Origin: a virus | IMG/VR virus record: IMGVR_UViG_3300008267_000128 | Location: 1 to 38,685 of that record | Length of the DNA: 38,685 nt | Strand: one strand, 5' to 3' | In this document: positions 17,692-24,226 of the stretch, one piece after another | Layout of the letters: each line of letters opens with the position of its first letter | Position numbering within the stretch: the first letter of the stretch is position 1 | Notes under the pieces: generated by a model | Database searches by the model: none | The model's input: the letters and a program-made list of their open reading frames with translations, nothing else | Told to the model about the DNA's origin: nothing | Translations under genes and position numbers: made by a program

Positions 17692-19142
17692 AGTCTTTCG
17701 GCTCTCTTCTTCAGATTGGACTTAGTCCTGGCAAGTAACTCATTAATCGTAGGGACATGACGACCTGCCTGCAAGTTTTGCACTGGAGTTGCATGGTTTT
17801 TTGGAAGCCAAGGTCTTGACATTACTGCATAACGAATCTCATCCAGTGCGTGTTCCTCTGAGTCAGTGTCAATGTCTTCAGGGTCATTATCATCATGCTG
17901 GATCGTGCTGATTTGCTCAATAGAGGCATCGCAGGAGGTAAGAAAGTAGAGCATAGGCTCCCCATTTTCCCCGACTAAGCGCTGTCTGAACTGTTGCCAA
18001 CCTGGGATTCGTTTATTATCACCTTTCCTCCACATGCACTTATGAATCGCCATGGTTTCAGCAATACTTGGCCCACCGTTTCTGATGAAAATAGCTGGAT
18101 CTGCTACACCATACTTCACAAGTTCTCCGCGTTCCCGCTCAACAACCCCCTGTGCTACGAGGTCTGCTGTCATTTTCAATCCCTTATTTGGCCCAATTGC
18201 CCCATACCACTCCCGATACTTCAGCAATGCCCCTTCTGGCAGGCCCCAAGAACCATCAGAAACGGCATACCATCCAACACTGAAAGGCTTCGCGCTTCCC
18301 CAGTCAAAGGAACGGAAGCGAAGGGTGCTGGGAGGAATTCTGAAAAGCCAATCCCCAGACAGGACATGCTGCGGGCTGAATTCTGTGAAGAAGGCACCGT
18401 CGACGATGTCCCAGTCACCCTCTAACCAAGCCTTGACCAGAGCTTCTGAACCTGCTTGACGCAACCGCAGGACATAGGTCGGGTCATTCCTAAGTAACAG
18501 CACGTTATCTTTGAGTTTTGATGGGATGAACACACGGTCAAGTTCAATATGCTGCATGACACCATCGATCTCCATCTCACATGATTCCTTGATGAGAGTG
18601 TACCCAGCAGGGTTCGGTGTGATGTACCGAAGCTTCACCCAATTATGTCCAGGGCCTCCAGGATTACCAGTAAGGCGCATACCAGTGGGAACGCCAGCCC
18701 CAGAGCGTAGAGTAGCACGGAGTTTATCAATCGGGGCAGAGGAAGGAAAATTAGTGACTTCTTCAACGTAGACTCGTGTGTAACTGTGCCCCTGGTACTC
18801 TTCTGCATCATTGTCGTTCTCCAAGTATGCGAATTTTAGCCGTCCACCCCCTGGCATGAGCCATTCGCGGCGCTGTTCATTGTACTTTGCCCCCAACTTC
18901 GGGAAGATCTGCTTGGTACGGGCGATGACTTCAGCTAACTGTACATACTTCCGACGGAAGAAGATACCGATTGCGCCTTCACCATATGTACCGCTGTGCT
19001 GGAGCCAGTCGCCTATGCTGGACTCTGTCTTCCCACCACCTCGCGCTCCTCCGTAGAATACTTCGAATACTGGGCACTGCAAGAGGGCTGTCTGAGGGCC
19101 TTCTTGAGGCGCCCAGAGGACTGTTTGAGCTGCTTTTGCCAC
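17688..19142 (-). CDS. Terminase large subunit
   Basis: A 484-residue protein with Walker A GGARGGGKT (residues 31-39), the Walker B-like YTRVYVEEV, and a nuclease domain beginning FRSFDWGSAKPFSVGW and ending with acidic residues near HALDEIRY. It is the ATP-driven packaging motor and headful/cos nuclease. The frame is open upstream to 19457, but that extension is low-complexity, covers repeats and copy 5 of the 38-bp element, and lacks terminase motifs. Two adjacent GTG codons at 19145 and 19142 follow TAAGGAG; the second has seven-base spacing and is chosen. No ATG start is possible near the domain start. Confidence 0.9.
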   Translation of the reverse strand: MAKAAQTVLWAPQEGPQTALLQCPVFEVFYGGARGGGKTESSIGDWLQHSGTYGEGAIGIFFRRKYVQLAEVIARTKQIFPKLGAKYNEQRREWLMPGGGRLKFAYLENDNDAEEYQGHSYTRVYVEEVTNFPSSAPIDKLRATLRSGAGVPTGMRLTGNPGGPGHNWVKLRYITPNPAGYTLIKESCEMEIDGVMQHIELDRVFIPSKLKDNVLLLRNDPTYVLRLRQAGSEALVKAWLEGDWDIVDGAFFTEFSPQHVLSGDWLFRIPPSTLRFRSFDWGSAKPFSVGWYAVSDGSWGLPEGALLKYREWYGAIGPNKGLKMTADLVAQGVVERERGELVKYGVADPAIFIRNGGPSIAETMAIHKCMWRKGDNKRIPGWQQFRQRLVGENGEPMLYFLTSCDASIEQISTIQHDDNDPEDIDTDSEEHALDEIRYAVMSRPWLPKNHATPVQNLQAGRHVPTINELLARTKSNLKKRAERL

Positions 19143-19330
19143 CACGATTCTCCTTAAGGAACAACAAAGCACCTGCTTTGCTGGATAAAACAACTCACCA
19201 AGACTGCCACAGCCACCAATACTCCCTACTAAAGCTGCTGCAACGCCTGCTTTGCTGGATAGAGCAACGCTACAGCTCACACACAGCAGCAGAGAGCAGC
19301 AACGAGGATGCTGCACACGCGCAAAACTCA

Positions 19331-19368
19331 ATTCCGACCGCGTTACTCTTGAGTACTCCGACCGGATT
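19331..19368. repeat. 38-bp bipartite element, copy 5
   Basis: Left arm ATTCCGACCGCGTTAC, spacer TCTTGA, right arm GTACTCCGACCGGATT. It lies about 190 bases upstream of the large terminase start. Confidence 0.9.
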
Positions 19369-19658
19369 ACTACTACAACTGTACCATCTGACCCACTGTG
19401 CTGCTCATCCCCTCCCCCACACCACTGCACCCACTTCTGAACAGCTAGCCCATCCACTGCTTAAGTAAGCTGCAGCAGAAGCTGCAGAAGCACCAACAGA
19501 AGTGGTGAGCAGCTATGCCAGCAAAGCAGGTATCCTCTGAAGTACTGGATGCAGAGCCATGCGGCGACTGAGCGCCTCTGATCTTGACCTTAAGAGTGCT
19601 CAGCGCGATACCAATCTGATAACAATGTTGTCAATGTGCCACGTTGCGAAAATACAAC

Positions 19659-19700
19659 TTGACAGAAGTGGAAAAAAACACTATAATAAGTCATGGACTT
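19659..19700 (+). promoter_or_regulatory. Sigma-70 promoter with palindromic operator, antisense to the terminase region
   Basis: TTGACA (19659-19664), 17-base spacer, TATAAT (19682-19687): a perfect consensus match. It is followed directly by AAGTCATGGACTT (19688-19700), a dyad overlapping the expected start site. The same arrangement occurs at 29006-29047. It points rightward, against the 158-aa and small terminase genes. Confidence 0.8.
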
Positions 19701-19741
19701 ACCCCCACCTCCCCCGCTCAATAGTGGTCGGATTATAATTA

Positions 19742-20218
19742 TTAATTACTGCTGCTGGAGTTGTTGTGCAGATCATGCGCCTGCTTGCTGGCAGAGCAGC
19801 ACACAGGGCAATCTGTGCAGTCCGTTGCAGTACCTTCAGCAGTAGTTGCAGCTGTAGCAGTACTAAGTTCACCGCGCTCACTTGACAACCCCAACACCCG
19901 CTCAGACGCCGCGAGGCTCCCAACCCCAAAACCTGGAAAATCAAGAGGAGGGTACGTCAACTCAGCCTCGTGTGGCCGGTGCATCTGCTCCAATGTGTTG
20001 CCTCTGCGACGATTGTGGGAAATTCCGACCGGAGTACACAGGAGTAATGAGTGCGGATTTGAAGAAATTGCCTCCGCAGTCACCTGTTGGGGAGTAGTTT
20101 GAGCCGATTGCCCACCTTGCAGTAGCCCCTCAGCCAGTCCAATCACCCTTCCCGTACTGTAACCATCCGCGTAATACTGCGCACACAGTGCTTTCAACTC
20201 TTCCTGCAGTTTACTCAC
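19742..20218 (-). CDS. Hypothetical protein (158 aa) between terminase subunits
   Basis: The N-terminal 38 residues look like a true protein (MSKLQEELKALCAQYYADGY, then a Gly/Leu helix), and the start overlaps the small terminase gene by eight bases. The remainder is low-complexity, with Cys-rich (TDCTDCPVCC) and Ser/Asn-rich ends; residues about 54-66 come from copy 6 of the 38-bp element. The opposite strand also has an open frame here with a CCLCDDCGKF motif, so the true coding strand of the distal half is uncertain. No function assigned. Confidence 0.5.
   Translation of the reverse strand: MSKLQEELKALCAQYYADGYSTGRVIGLAEGLLQGGQSAQTTPQQVTAEAISSNPHSLLLCTPVGISHNRRRGNTLEQMHRPHEAELTYPPLDFPGFGVGSLAASERVLGLSSERGELSTATAATTAEGTATDCTDCPVCCSASKQAHDLHNNSSSSN
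20022..20059. repeat. 38-bp bipartite element, copy 6 (diverged right arm)
   Basis: Left arm ATTCCGACCGGAGTAC, spacer ACAGGA, right arm GTAATGAGTGCGGATT. The left arm is intact, the right arm has lost the CGRYCG core. It lies inside the 158-aa gene. Confidence 0.75.
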
Positions 20219-21032
20219 CTTGCACCTCCCGAATCACTGCTCCAGAAGTGGAAAGATCACCGAATTCTTCCGAACTCGCAGCGGTAATTGTTTGAGCCGA
20301 TTCCCCAGTAGCCCCTAAGCCCTCACCAACAGCTCCTCCTGTTGCATACTGCGCGGCCCAGTCCTTCGCACCAAGCCCAGGAGCAGGCATGTGAACGATG
20401 AATTGCTGTGCCACAGGTGCCTTTGCCACTCCCATGCCCATCGCTTTGCTGCCTGCACTGAACACTGCAAGAGCCGCGTCAATCGACACTTTGTCACTCT
20501 CCAGCCGCTCCTCCAGAATCTCCAGTGAACGAGAAACCATCCCCTTCAAGCGATCAGTAATCGCCTCCATCACAATTGGGGAAATCAACGCGGCCTGCTT
20601 CTCCGCGAGTTTCGCCTGAAAAGCATCTGAACTCATGATCTTGTGCAACCACTGGCGATGATACCCAGTTGCAGCAGCAAGAGCCGTTGTAGTCATTCCA
20701 GGATTCATAAGAAGCTGCTCAATTATGACCATGTGGGCTTGCAGAAACCCTCTGCTCTTGTCAGAGGTAAGTTGACGATTCATCTCTGAGCGCTTTGCCT
20801 TTATATTCACCTGCTCATCTTCCCAGTACTTTCTCTCTGGTTCGGAAATCCCAAAAGCAGCCTCCAGATCAACCACTGCATCTGCAACAGTTGGGTGGTC
20901 AATTGGGAGAATCTTCCGAATTGGGGACAATTGCTCCCTCCCTGTCAAGTTCTCATTAAGCAGCGTAATCGTAGCCGCCCCAAGCCCTTCCGTCCCTACT
21001 ATCTGCACCCCTTCGTGTTTCCCGCTGTCCAT
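20211..21032 (-). CDS. Terminase small subunit (putative)
   Basis: A 273-residue protein with a helix-turn-helix-like segment at about residues 112-135 (GMTTTALAAATGYHRQWLHK), followed by a helical oligomerisation region (LKGMVSRSLEILEERLESD). That layout of N-terminal DNA-binding and central helical domain is typical of phage small terminases, which recognise pac/cos and regulate the motor. It is the first gene of the virion operon and lies upstream of the large terminase. GAGGGA lies a few bases before the ATG. The family identity is inferred from layout rather than a signature. Confidence 0.7.
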   Translation of the reverse strand: MDSGKHEGVQIVGTEGLGAATITLLNENLTGREQLSPIRKILPIDHPTVADAVVDLEAAFGISEPERKYWEDEQVNIKAKRSEMNRQLTSDKSRGFLQAHMVIIEQLLMNPGMTTTALAAATGYHRQWLHKIMSSDAFQAKLAEKQAALISPIVMEAITDRLKGMVSRSLEILEERLESDKVSIDAALAVFSAGSKAMGMGVAKAPVAQQFIVHMPAPGLGAKDWAAQYATGGAVGEGLGATGESAQTITAASSEEFGDLSTSGAVIREVQGE

Positions 21033-21123
21033 AATTCCCTCTCTGTTGAAGTAAGTTGATGGGTAGAAGGTACAAAAGTTACCAGATCAAGTCAATGAGG
21101 TGCCTGATAAGTTAGGGATTTGA

Positions 21124-21161
21124 AATCCGGGCGGAATACTCTGGAGTAATAGGGGCGGAAT
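21124..21161. repeat. 38-bp bipartite element, copy 7
   Basis: Left arm AATCCGGGCGGAATAC, spacer TCTGGA, right arm GTAATAGGGGCGGAAT. It lies about 90 bases upstream of the small terminase start. Confidence 0.85.
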
Positions 21162-21312
21162 TGAGAAACACCCCCCCCGTCAGGGAGTTATAGTGTGGAA
21201 TAGTGAGTCGCTGCGGAGGTGGAAATTTGGGACGATGCGTGAGAGGCTGTAATACGAGTATACCCGCCAATCAGCGACCCCCCCATCGAACTAAGCCACC
21301 CCCCATCATCCC

Positions 21313-21422
21313 TGGCATGCTTCTTGCTATAGCTGGAGGTGGCACGATTCTTGCCCAGGGCATGGAGTAGTGGTGGCTGGCACGATCCTTGCATGTTCTC
21401 GTGAGCTGGCATGGTTTTTGCT
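21313..21422 (+). promoter_or_regulatory. Array of four sigma-54-type (-24/-12) motifs, or iterons
   Basis: Four plus-strand 16-mers fit TGGCAYG-N4-TTGC: TGGCATGCTTCTTGCT (21313-21328), TGGCACGATTCTTGCC (21340-21355), TGGCACGATCCTTGCA (21378-21393) and TGGCATGGTTTTTGCT (21407-21422). Each keeps GG and GC exactly 10 bases apart, as RpoN promoters require, and the third is a perfect consensus. Start-to-start spacing is 27, 38 and 29 bases. They could instead be binding iterons of a phage initiator or repressor. Confidence 0.55.
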
Positions 21423-21668
21423 ACGTGCGCGCGCCTGAATATCTATATAGTTAGGTACAAATGATGGGGAATTGTGGTGCATGTGCAGGAACGGTGTAAC
21501 TTTTCCCCCATACAGCCTACTCCAGAGCATGTCTCAAATTATTAATTGTGGCCGCTGGGGTTTTGAGCAGGGCATGCGGCGGTATGGAGAGGCGCGGAGG
21601 TGGGGTAGGGGATTGTGTTGCGGGGAAGCGGCGGGTGAAAATAAATGAAAAATAATTGAAAAAGGGGG

Positions 21669-21697
21669 TTGTAATCCGGTCGGAATTGGATTATAGT
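21669..21697 (+). promoter_or_regulatory. Early rightward promoter with half-element in its spacer
   Basis: TTGTAA (21669-21674), 17-base spacer, TATAGT (21692-21697). The -35 box and spacer contain GTAATCCGGTCGGAATT (21671-21687), a single arm of the 38-bp element with its CGGTCG core. It is well placed to drive the early plus-strand genes. Confidence 0.65.
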
Positions 21698-21743
21698 AGA
21701 GTCATTGGTAGGGCAGCGTAGGTTAATTACTAGGGGATTGAAA

Positions 21744-21812
21744 ATGATTGCATGCTTGGTTATTACGGTAGGGATTGAGATAGTTCTGTACTTTCGTTTG
21801 AAGTTGGCGTAA
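21744..21812 (+). CDS. Possible 22-residue hydrophobic micropeptide
   Basis: An ATG seven bases after AGGGG opens a 22-codon frame ending TAA. The peptide starts MIACLVITVGIEIVLYF and ends in RLKLA: one transmembrane-length hydrophobic stretch with a positive C-terminus. It lies just downstream of the early promoter and just before a leader hairpin, so it could be a small membrane peptide or a leader peptide. Too short to be certain. Confidence 0.35.
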   Translation: MIACLVITVGIEIVLYFRLKLA

Positions 21813-21822
21813 AATCTCACGT

Positions 21823-21848
21823 ATAGCCAATTCTCATCAGTTGGCTAT
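21823..21848 (+). other. 5'-leader hairpin before the first early gene
   Basis: ATAGCCAA (21823-21830), 10-base loop, TTGGCTAT (21841-21848): a perfect 8-bp stem. A second small hairpin, GAGCAA..TTGCTC, follows at 21851-21864. Both lie between the early promoter and the ribosome site of the gene at 21889. Confidence 0.6.
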
Positions 21849-21888
21849 GCGAGCAATTTTGCTCATCACACTTAAAAGAGGCTCTAAA

Positions 21889-22407
21889 ATGATCGCAACA
21901 TCTACACGTATCGCAGCTGTAACAACAGACGTATTCACAACTACGCTTACACTTAATTTTTCCAATGGGAAAGAGTTGGTAATTGATACTACAAAATTGT
22001 CACCGGAAATTCTGTTACAGGCCACAATGCATGGGCTCAAACAGAAATTAGTCGATGCTGCCGCAATTGGTCGGGATATGGTAACGGGCAAAACCGCAAC
22101 GATTGAGGATAAATTTAACGCCGTGCATGCCGTCTATACGCGTATCACGGCGGCTGATGGCACGTGGAATGCTAATCGCGAGGGGGTAGAGAAAACCCAA
22201 GGGGGAATGTTTGTCCGTGCAATGATGGAGTTGACGAAAAAGGATAAGGCTACAATCGACGCGCAAATTGCTACACTGAGCAAAGAACAGATTGCCGCAT
22301 TGAAGAAGAATCCACGCATTGTGGACATCATGCAGAGGTTAGAGCGTGAAAAGTTAGCCGCGAGCGATACAAGTGATGCATTGCTTGACTCATTGTTAAA
22401 CGGTTAA
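21889..22407 (+). CDS. Early phage protein (172 aa), paralogue of the 23468 gene
   Basis: A helical protein with a small N-terminal beta part (TTLTLNFSNGKELVIDTTKL), a central DGTWNANREG motif and a C-terminal region KNPRIVDIMQRLEREK. These match, in the same order, VRLDFVNGQTRTFYI, NGDWTAKRE and NNPKIAPIVAELEA in the protein at 23468-24073, so the two are paralogues. The C-terminus SDALLDSLLNG is also shared with two other early proteins. The frame extends upstream to 21841, but the ATG at 21889 follows the AAAAGAGGCTC ribosome site and is chosen. Function unknown; possibly a host- or replication-interacting early protein. Confidence 0.8.
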   Translation: MIATSTRIAAVTTDVFTTTLTLNFSNGKELVIDTTKLSPEILLQATMHGLKQKLVDAAAIGRDMVTGKTATIEDKFNAVHAVYTRITAADGTWNANREGVEKTQGGMFVRAMMELTKKDKATIDAQIATLSKEQIAALKKNPRIVDIMQRLEREKLAASDTSDALLDSLLNG

Positions 22408-22414
22408 ACCTATG

Positions 22415-22440
22415 CAGGGCATGAAATATCGCCCTGTTTT
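22415..22440 (+). terminator. Rho-independent terminator
   Basis: CAGGGC stem (22415-22420), 10-base loop, GCCCTG (22431-22436), then TTTT. It follows the 172-aa gene and may only partly terminate, since the next gene starts 24 bases later. Confidence 0.65.
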
Positions 22441-22463
22441 CACACTCACAAAAGAGGCTCATA

Positions 22464-22586
22464 ATGTCAAACGTAACAAGAGCGCGTCACATCGCTCGAA
22501 CCCTAGGCACGTACAAGGCTGCACGATATCTCAAAAAGAGAGGCTGGAGTATTGAGGCGGCGTTGTACATCCTACTGAATAAGTAG
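22464..22586 (+). CDS. Small basic phage protein (40 aa)
   Basis: A 40-codon gene with the AAAGAGGCTC ribosome site. It begins MSNVTRARHIARTLG, contains KAARYLKKRGWSIEAA and ends LYILLNK. The AARYLRNRGWSxExAxxxLL pattern is one I have seen in many small phage and prophage proteins of Proteobacteria; function unknown. It has a basic N-terminal helix and a hydrophobic C-terminal helix. It is followed by a terminator, so it forms its own unit. Confidence 0.8.
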   Translation: MSNVTRARHIARTLGTYKAARYLKKRGWSIEAALYILLNK

Positions 22587-22604
22587 AAGCTCATCACCCA
22601 AACC

Positions 22605-22629
22605 AAGCCCGCTAACCATGCGGGTTTTT
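22605..22629 (+). terminator. Rho-independent terminator
   Basis: AAGCCCGC (22605-22612), 7-base loop, GCGGGTTT continuing into TTTTT. It lies after the 40-aa gene and immediately before copy 9 of the 38-bp element. Confidence 0.8.
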
Positions 22630-22631
22630 CA

Positions 22632-22669
22632 TTTCCGACCGGGATACTCGATTGTAATACGGTCGGATT
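22632..22669. repeat. 38-bp bipartite element, copy 9
   Basis: Left arm TTTCCGACCGGGATAC, spacer TCGATT, right arm GTAATACGGTCGGATT. It lies between a terminator and the secreted-protein gene. (The half-site at 21671-21687 is counted as number 8.). Confidence 0.9.
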
Positions 22670-22802
22670 ATAGAATGCAATACTACTGGAAGAATAGAGC
22701 TTGCTATCCTGTGAGTTCACCCCATACACTCAAATCTCACAAATTTTTGTGTATGTTGTTTATTTTTGTGTACGTTGTTTAACTCTCTTAAAGGTTCCTA
22801 CC

Positions 22803-23210
22803 ATGAAAAAAGTATTACTAATCCTATCCTTAGCCTTTTGCACTATCGCCGCACAAGCCGCGACTCTCAACAGCAATTACGTTGCGAGTGATGGTAAGGT
22901 ATTTCAAACGGCAAACATCCTCGCGGTTGAGCAGGGCACTGGCACAATCCTAATTACACAGGCAACTGGTACGGTGCAGCCATTTGCGGATACTACTGGC
23001 AGTATCTACACAAAAGTGGTGAGTGCCTATGGGTTCAGCCATCGATTTGTGAAAGTGTCCGCAACGTCCACAAAGTTTATTAATGTGGCACTAGCAACTG
23101 AAGTAAGTTGCATGAGCAATCAATCGGCAATTGGTTTTCCAGCGGCTCAGCCTATATGGTTGCAAGATGCATGTGTATTTCAAAACGCGGTAAAAGCACT
23201 AAGTAATTAA
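22803..23210 (+). CDS. Exported protein with signal peptide (135 aa)
   Basis: The N-terminus MKKVLLILSLAFCTIAAQA is a classical Sec signal peptide with an AQA-A cleavage site at about residue 19. The mature part is a 116-residue Ser/Thr/Ala/Val-rich, probably beta protein with two cysteines (SCMSNQ and DACVF) that could form a disulfide in the periplasm. The frame is open upstream to 22701, but the ATG at 22803 gives the signal peptide and is chosen. It is flanked by terminators, so it is expressed separately. A role at the host envelope, such as superinfection exclusion, is only a guess. Confidence 0.8.
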   Translation: MKKVLLILSLAFCTIAAQAATLNSNYVASDGKVFQTANILAVEQGTGTILITQATGTVQPFADTTGSIYTKVVSAYGFSHRFVKVSATSTKFINVALATEVSCMSNQSAIGFPAAQPIWLQDACVFQNAVKALSN

Positions 23211-23237
23211 TCACCACTAATCCCACGTTACATCGAG

Positions 23238-23260
23238 AGCCACAGCAATGTGGCTTTTTT
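23238..23260 (+). terminator. Rho-independent terminator
   Basis: AGCCACA (23238-23244), GCAA loop, TGTGGCT (23249-23255), then TTTTT. It ends the secreted-protein transcript. Confidence 0.85.
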
Positions 23261-23371
23261 CATTTGCACCATGCTATTCGGGGCAATACCACGTTTTCTC
23301 TCTAGTCCTATATGTTAGTACCTCAAATACACCGAACCCCGTGTCGAGGCTTCACTACTGGCCAGAATCCC

Positions 23372-23399
23372 ATTGCACTACTGCCACATACCCTATAAT
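23372..23399 (+). promoter_or_regulatory. Putative promoter for the 23468 gene
   Basis: A perfect TATAAT at 23394-23399 with a weak -35 (ATTGCA, 23372-23377) 16 bases upstream. The gene starts 69 bases downstream, directly after a terminator-bounded gap. Confidence 0.5.
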
Positions 23400-23467
23400 G
23401 TCCATACATCGACACCGCAATCATGCGAGTCGAAACCCCCTTAATCAAATGAAAGTGAGTCACTAAA

Positions 23468-24073
23468 ATGGCAACTGCACCGAAAAAAGAAGTCGAACTG
23501 AACATGGTAACAATGACAGATGGCCGTGTGGTCGAATTCGCAGGTAAGCGTAAACTGTTGAAGTGTTCCTTCACAGATGACAAAGGCGTTGGTGTTCGTT
23601 TGGATTTCGTAAATGGCCAGACACGTACGTTTTACATCCCTGAACCACTGTTGCACAAATTCGCGGCACACGGCGCCGAGCAGAAGTTAGGCGATGAAAC
23701 AGCTGGTGTGGAAGATCCAGATGACATGGTTATGGCAATTGATGACCTGATTGACCGCCTCTACAACGGCGATTGGACAGCAAAGCGTGAAGCCAGTGCG
23801 ATGGCAGGTGCGAGTATCCTGGCAAAAGCACTGTGCCAATCCAGCGGTAAGACATTGGATGCAGTACGCGCGTTCCTAGCTACGAAGTCACAAGCTGAGA
23901 AAGTCGCAATGCGCAACAATCCGAAGATCGCGCCGATCGTCGCCGAATTGGAAGCCATCAAGAACAAGAACAAGAAGCCAGCGAAAGAAGTTGACACTGA
24001 TTCCTTGTTGGATGCCTTGGCAAATGGTGACAATACCATCACATCTACTGGCCCTGTCGACACGGCAGAATAA
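23468..24073 (+). CDS. Early phage protein (201 aa), paralogue of the 21889 gene
   Basis: It has the same layout as the 172-aa protein: beta N-terminus with VRLDFVNG, HGAEQKL near residue 75, YNGDWTAKRE, then a helical region ending MRNNPKIAPIVAELEA, and a C-terminal SLLDALANG. The Lys-rich stretch KNKNKKPAKE precedes the tail. It has its own promoter and a terminator array, suggesting strong separate expression. The W-x-x-(K/N)RE and NP(K/R)I motifs recur in related phage proteins of unknown function. It may bind DNA or a host factor; not proven. Confidence 0.8.
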   Translation: MATAPKKEVELNMVTMTDGRVVEFAGKRKLLKCSFTDDKGVGVRLDFVNGQTRTFYIPEPLLHKFAAHGAEQKLGDETAGVEDPDDMVMAIDDLIDRLYNGDWTAKREASAMAGASILAKALCQSSGKTLDAVRAFLATKSQAEKVAMRNNPKIAPIVAELEAIKNKNKKPAKEVDTDSLLDALANGDNTITSTGPVDTAE

Positions 24074-24084
24074 GCACCAAACAA

Positions 24085-24144
24085 CCAGACAAGGTCTGGG
24101 ATTAGTTGTAAAGGTTTCGGAGAATTGAGCCTCATCGAAACCTT
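24085..24144 (+). other. Two tandem hairpins before a terminator
   Basis: CCAGAC-AAG-GTCTGG (24085-24099), then AAGGTTTCG (24111-24119) pairing with CGAAACCTT (24136-24144) across a 16-base loop. Both stems are perfect. With the terminator just after, three consecutive hairpins form the 3' end of the 201-aa gene transcript. Confidence 0.7.
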
Positions 24145-24145
24145 G

Positions 24146-24188
24146 AAAAAAGCCCCTCAGTCATTAGAATTGTGGGGCTTTTTCTTTT
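24146..24188 (+). terminator. Rho-independent terminator, possibly bidirectional
   Basis: AAAAAAGCCCC (24146-24156) pairs with GGGGCTTTTT (24174-24183), followed by CTTTT. The A-tract on the left lets it act in both directions. Confidence 0.85.
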
Positions 24189-24197
24189 AGTACTGCG

Positions 24198-24226
24198 TTG
24201 ACAATAGAGTGCGGATTTGGTATTAT
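24198..24226 (+). promoter_or_regulatory. Sigma-70 promoter for the 24276 operon
   Basis: TTGACA (24198-24203), 17-base spacer, TATTAT (24221-24226). It lies directly after the terminator and shares TTGACAATAG with the promoter at 29006. A small hairpin (GGTGGC-AATCTC-GCTACC, 24235-24252) follows in the leader. Confidence 0.8.

Larger units (their letters stand above)
19146..19741. other. Non-coding gap (about 600 bp) between large terminase and the 158-aa gene
   Basis: No convincing gene. It holds two direct copies of CCTGCTTTGCTGGATA (19172-19187 and 19246-19261), an inverted copy of its core (CCAGCAAAGCAGG, 19518-19530), a GCTGCAG-rich tract near 19470-19490, copy 5 of the 38-bp element, and a plus-strand promoter at 19659-19687. 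For a phage with otherwise overlapping virion genes this gap is unusual. Confidence 0.7.
21033..21888. other. Divergent non-coding control region (856 bp), possible replication origin
   Basis: It separates the leftward virion block from the rightward early block. From left to right it holds copy 7 of the 38-bp element, four sigma-54-like motifs (21313-21422), a G-rich tract on the plus strand (about 21580-21635), an A-rich tract (about 21637-21664), a promoter containing a half-element (21669-21697), a possible 22-codon ORF, and a leader hairpin. The clustering of iteron-like motifs next to an AT-rich tract would also fit an origin. Confidence 0.65.

Noticed and set aside
19143-19457. Upstream extension of the large terminase frame to an ATG at 19457
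   Set aside because: The extra residues are Cys/Ser/Val low-complexity, cover repeats and copy 5 of the element, and a GTG with a strong ribosome site lies just before the conserved domain.
19882-20097. Plus-strand frame with CCLCDDCGKF after the 19659 promoter
   Set aside because: It needs a TTG start with no ribosome site, overlaps the minus-strand 158-aa gene, and part of it is simply the bipartite element. It stays possible but not supported enough to list.
21033-21110. Sigma-70 promoter for the small terminase on the minus strand (TTGACT-N17-TACCTT)
   Set aside because: The -10 box matches only three of six positions; too weak to list.
21542-21820. Minus-strand 92-codon frame in the divergent region
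   Set aside because: Its Pro/Ile/His-rich composition comes from the G-rich plus strand; no ribosome site, and it overlaps the promoter and hairpin.
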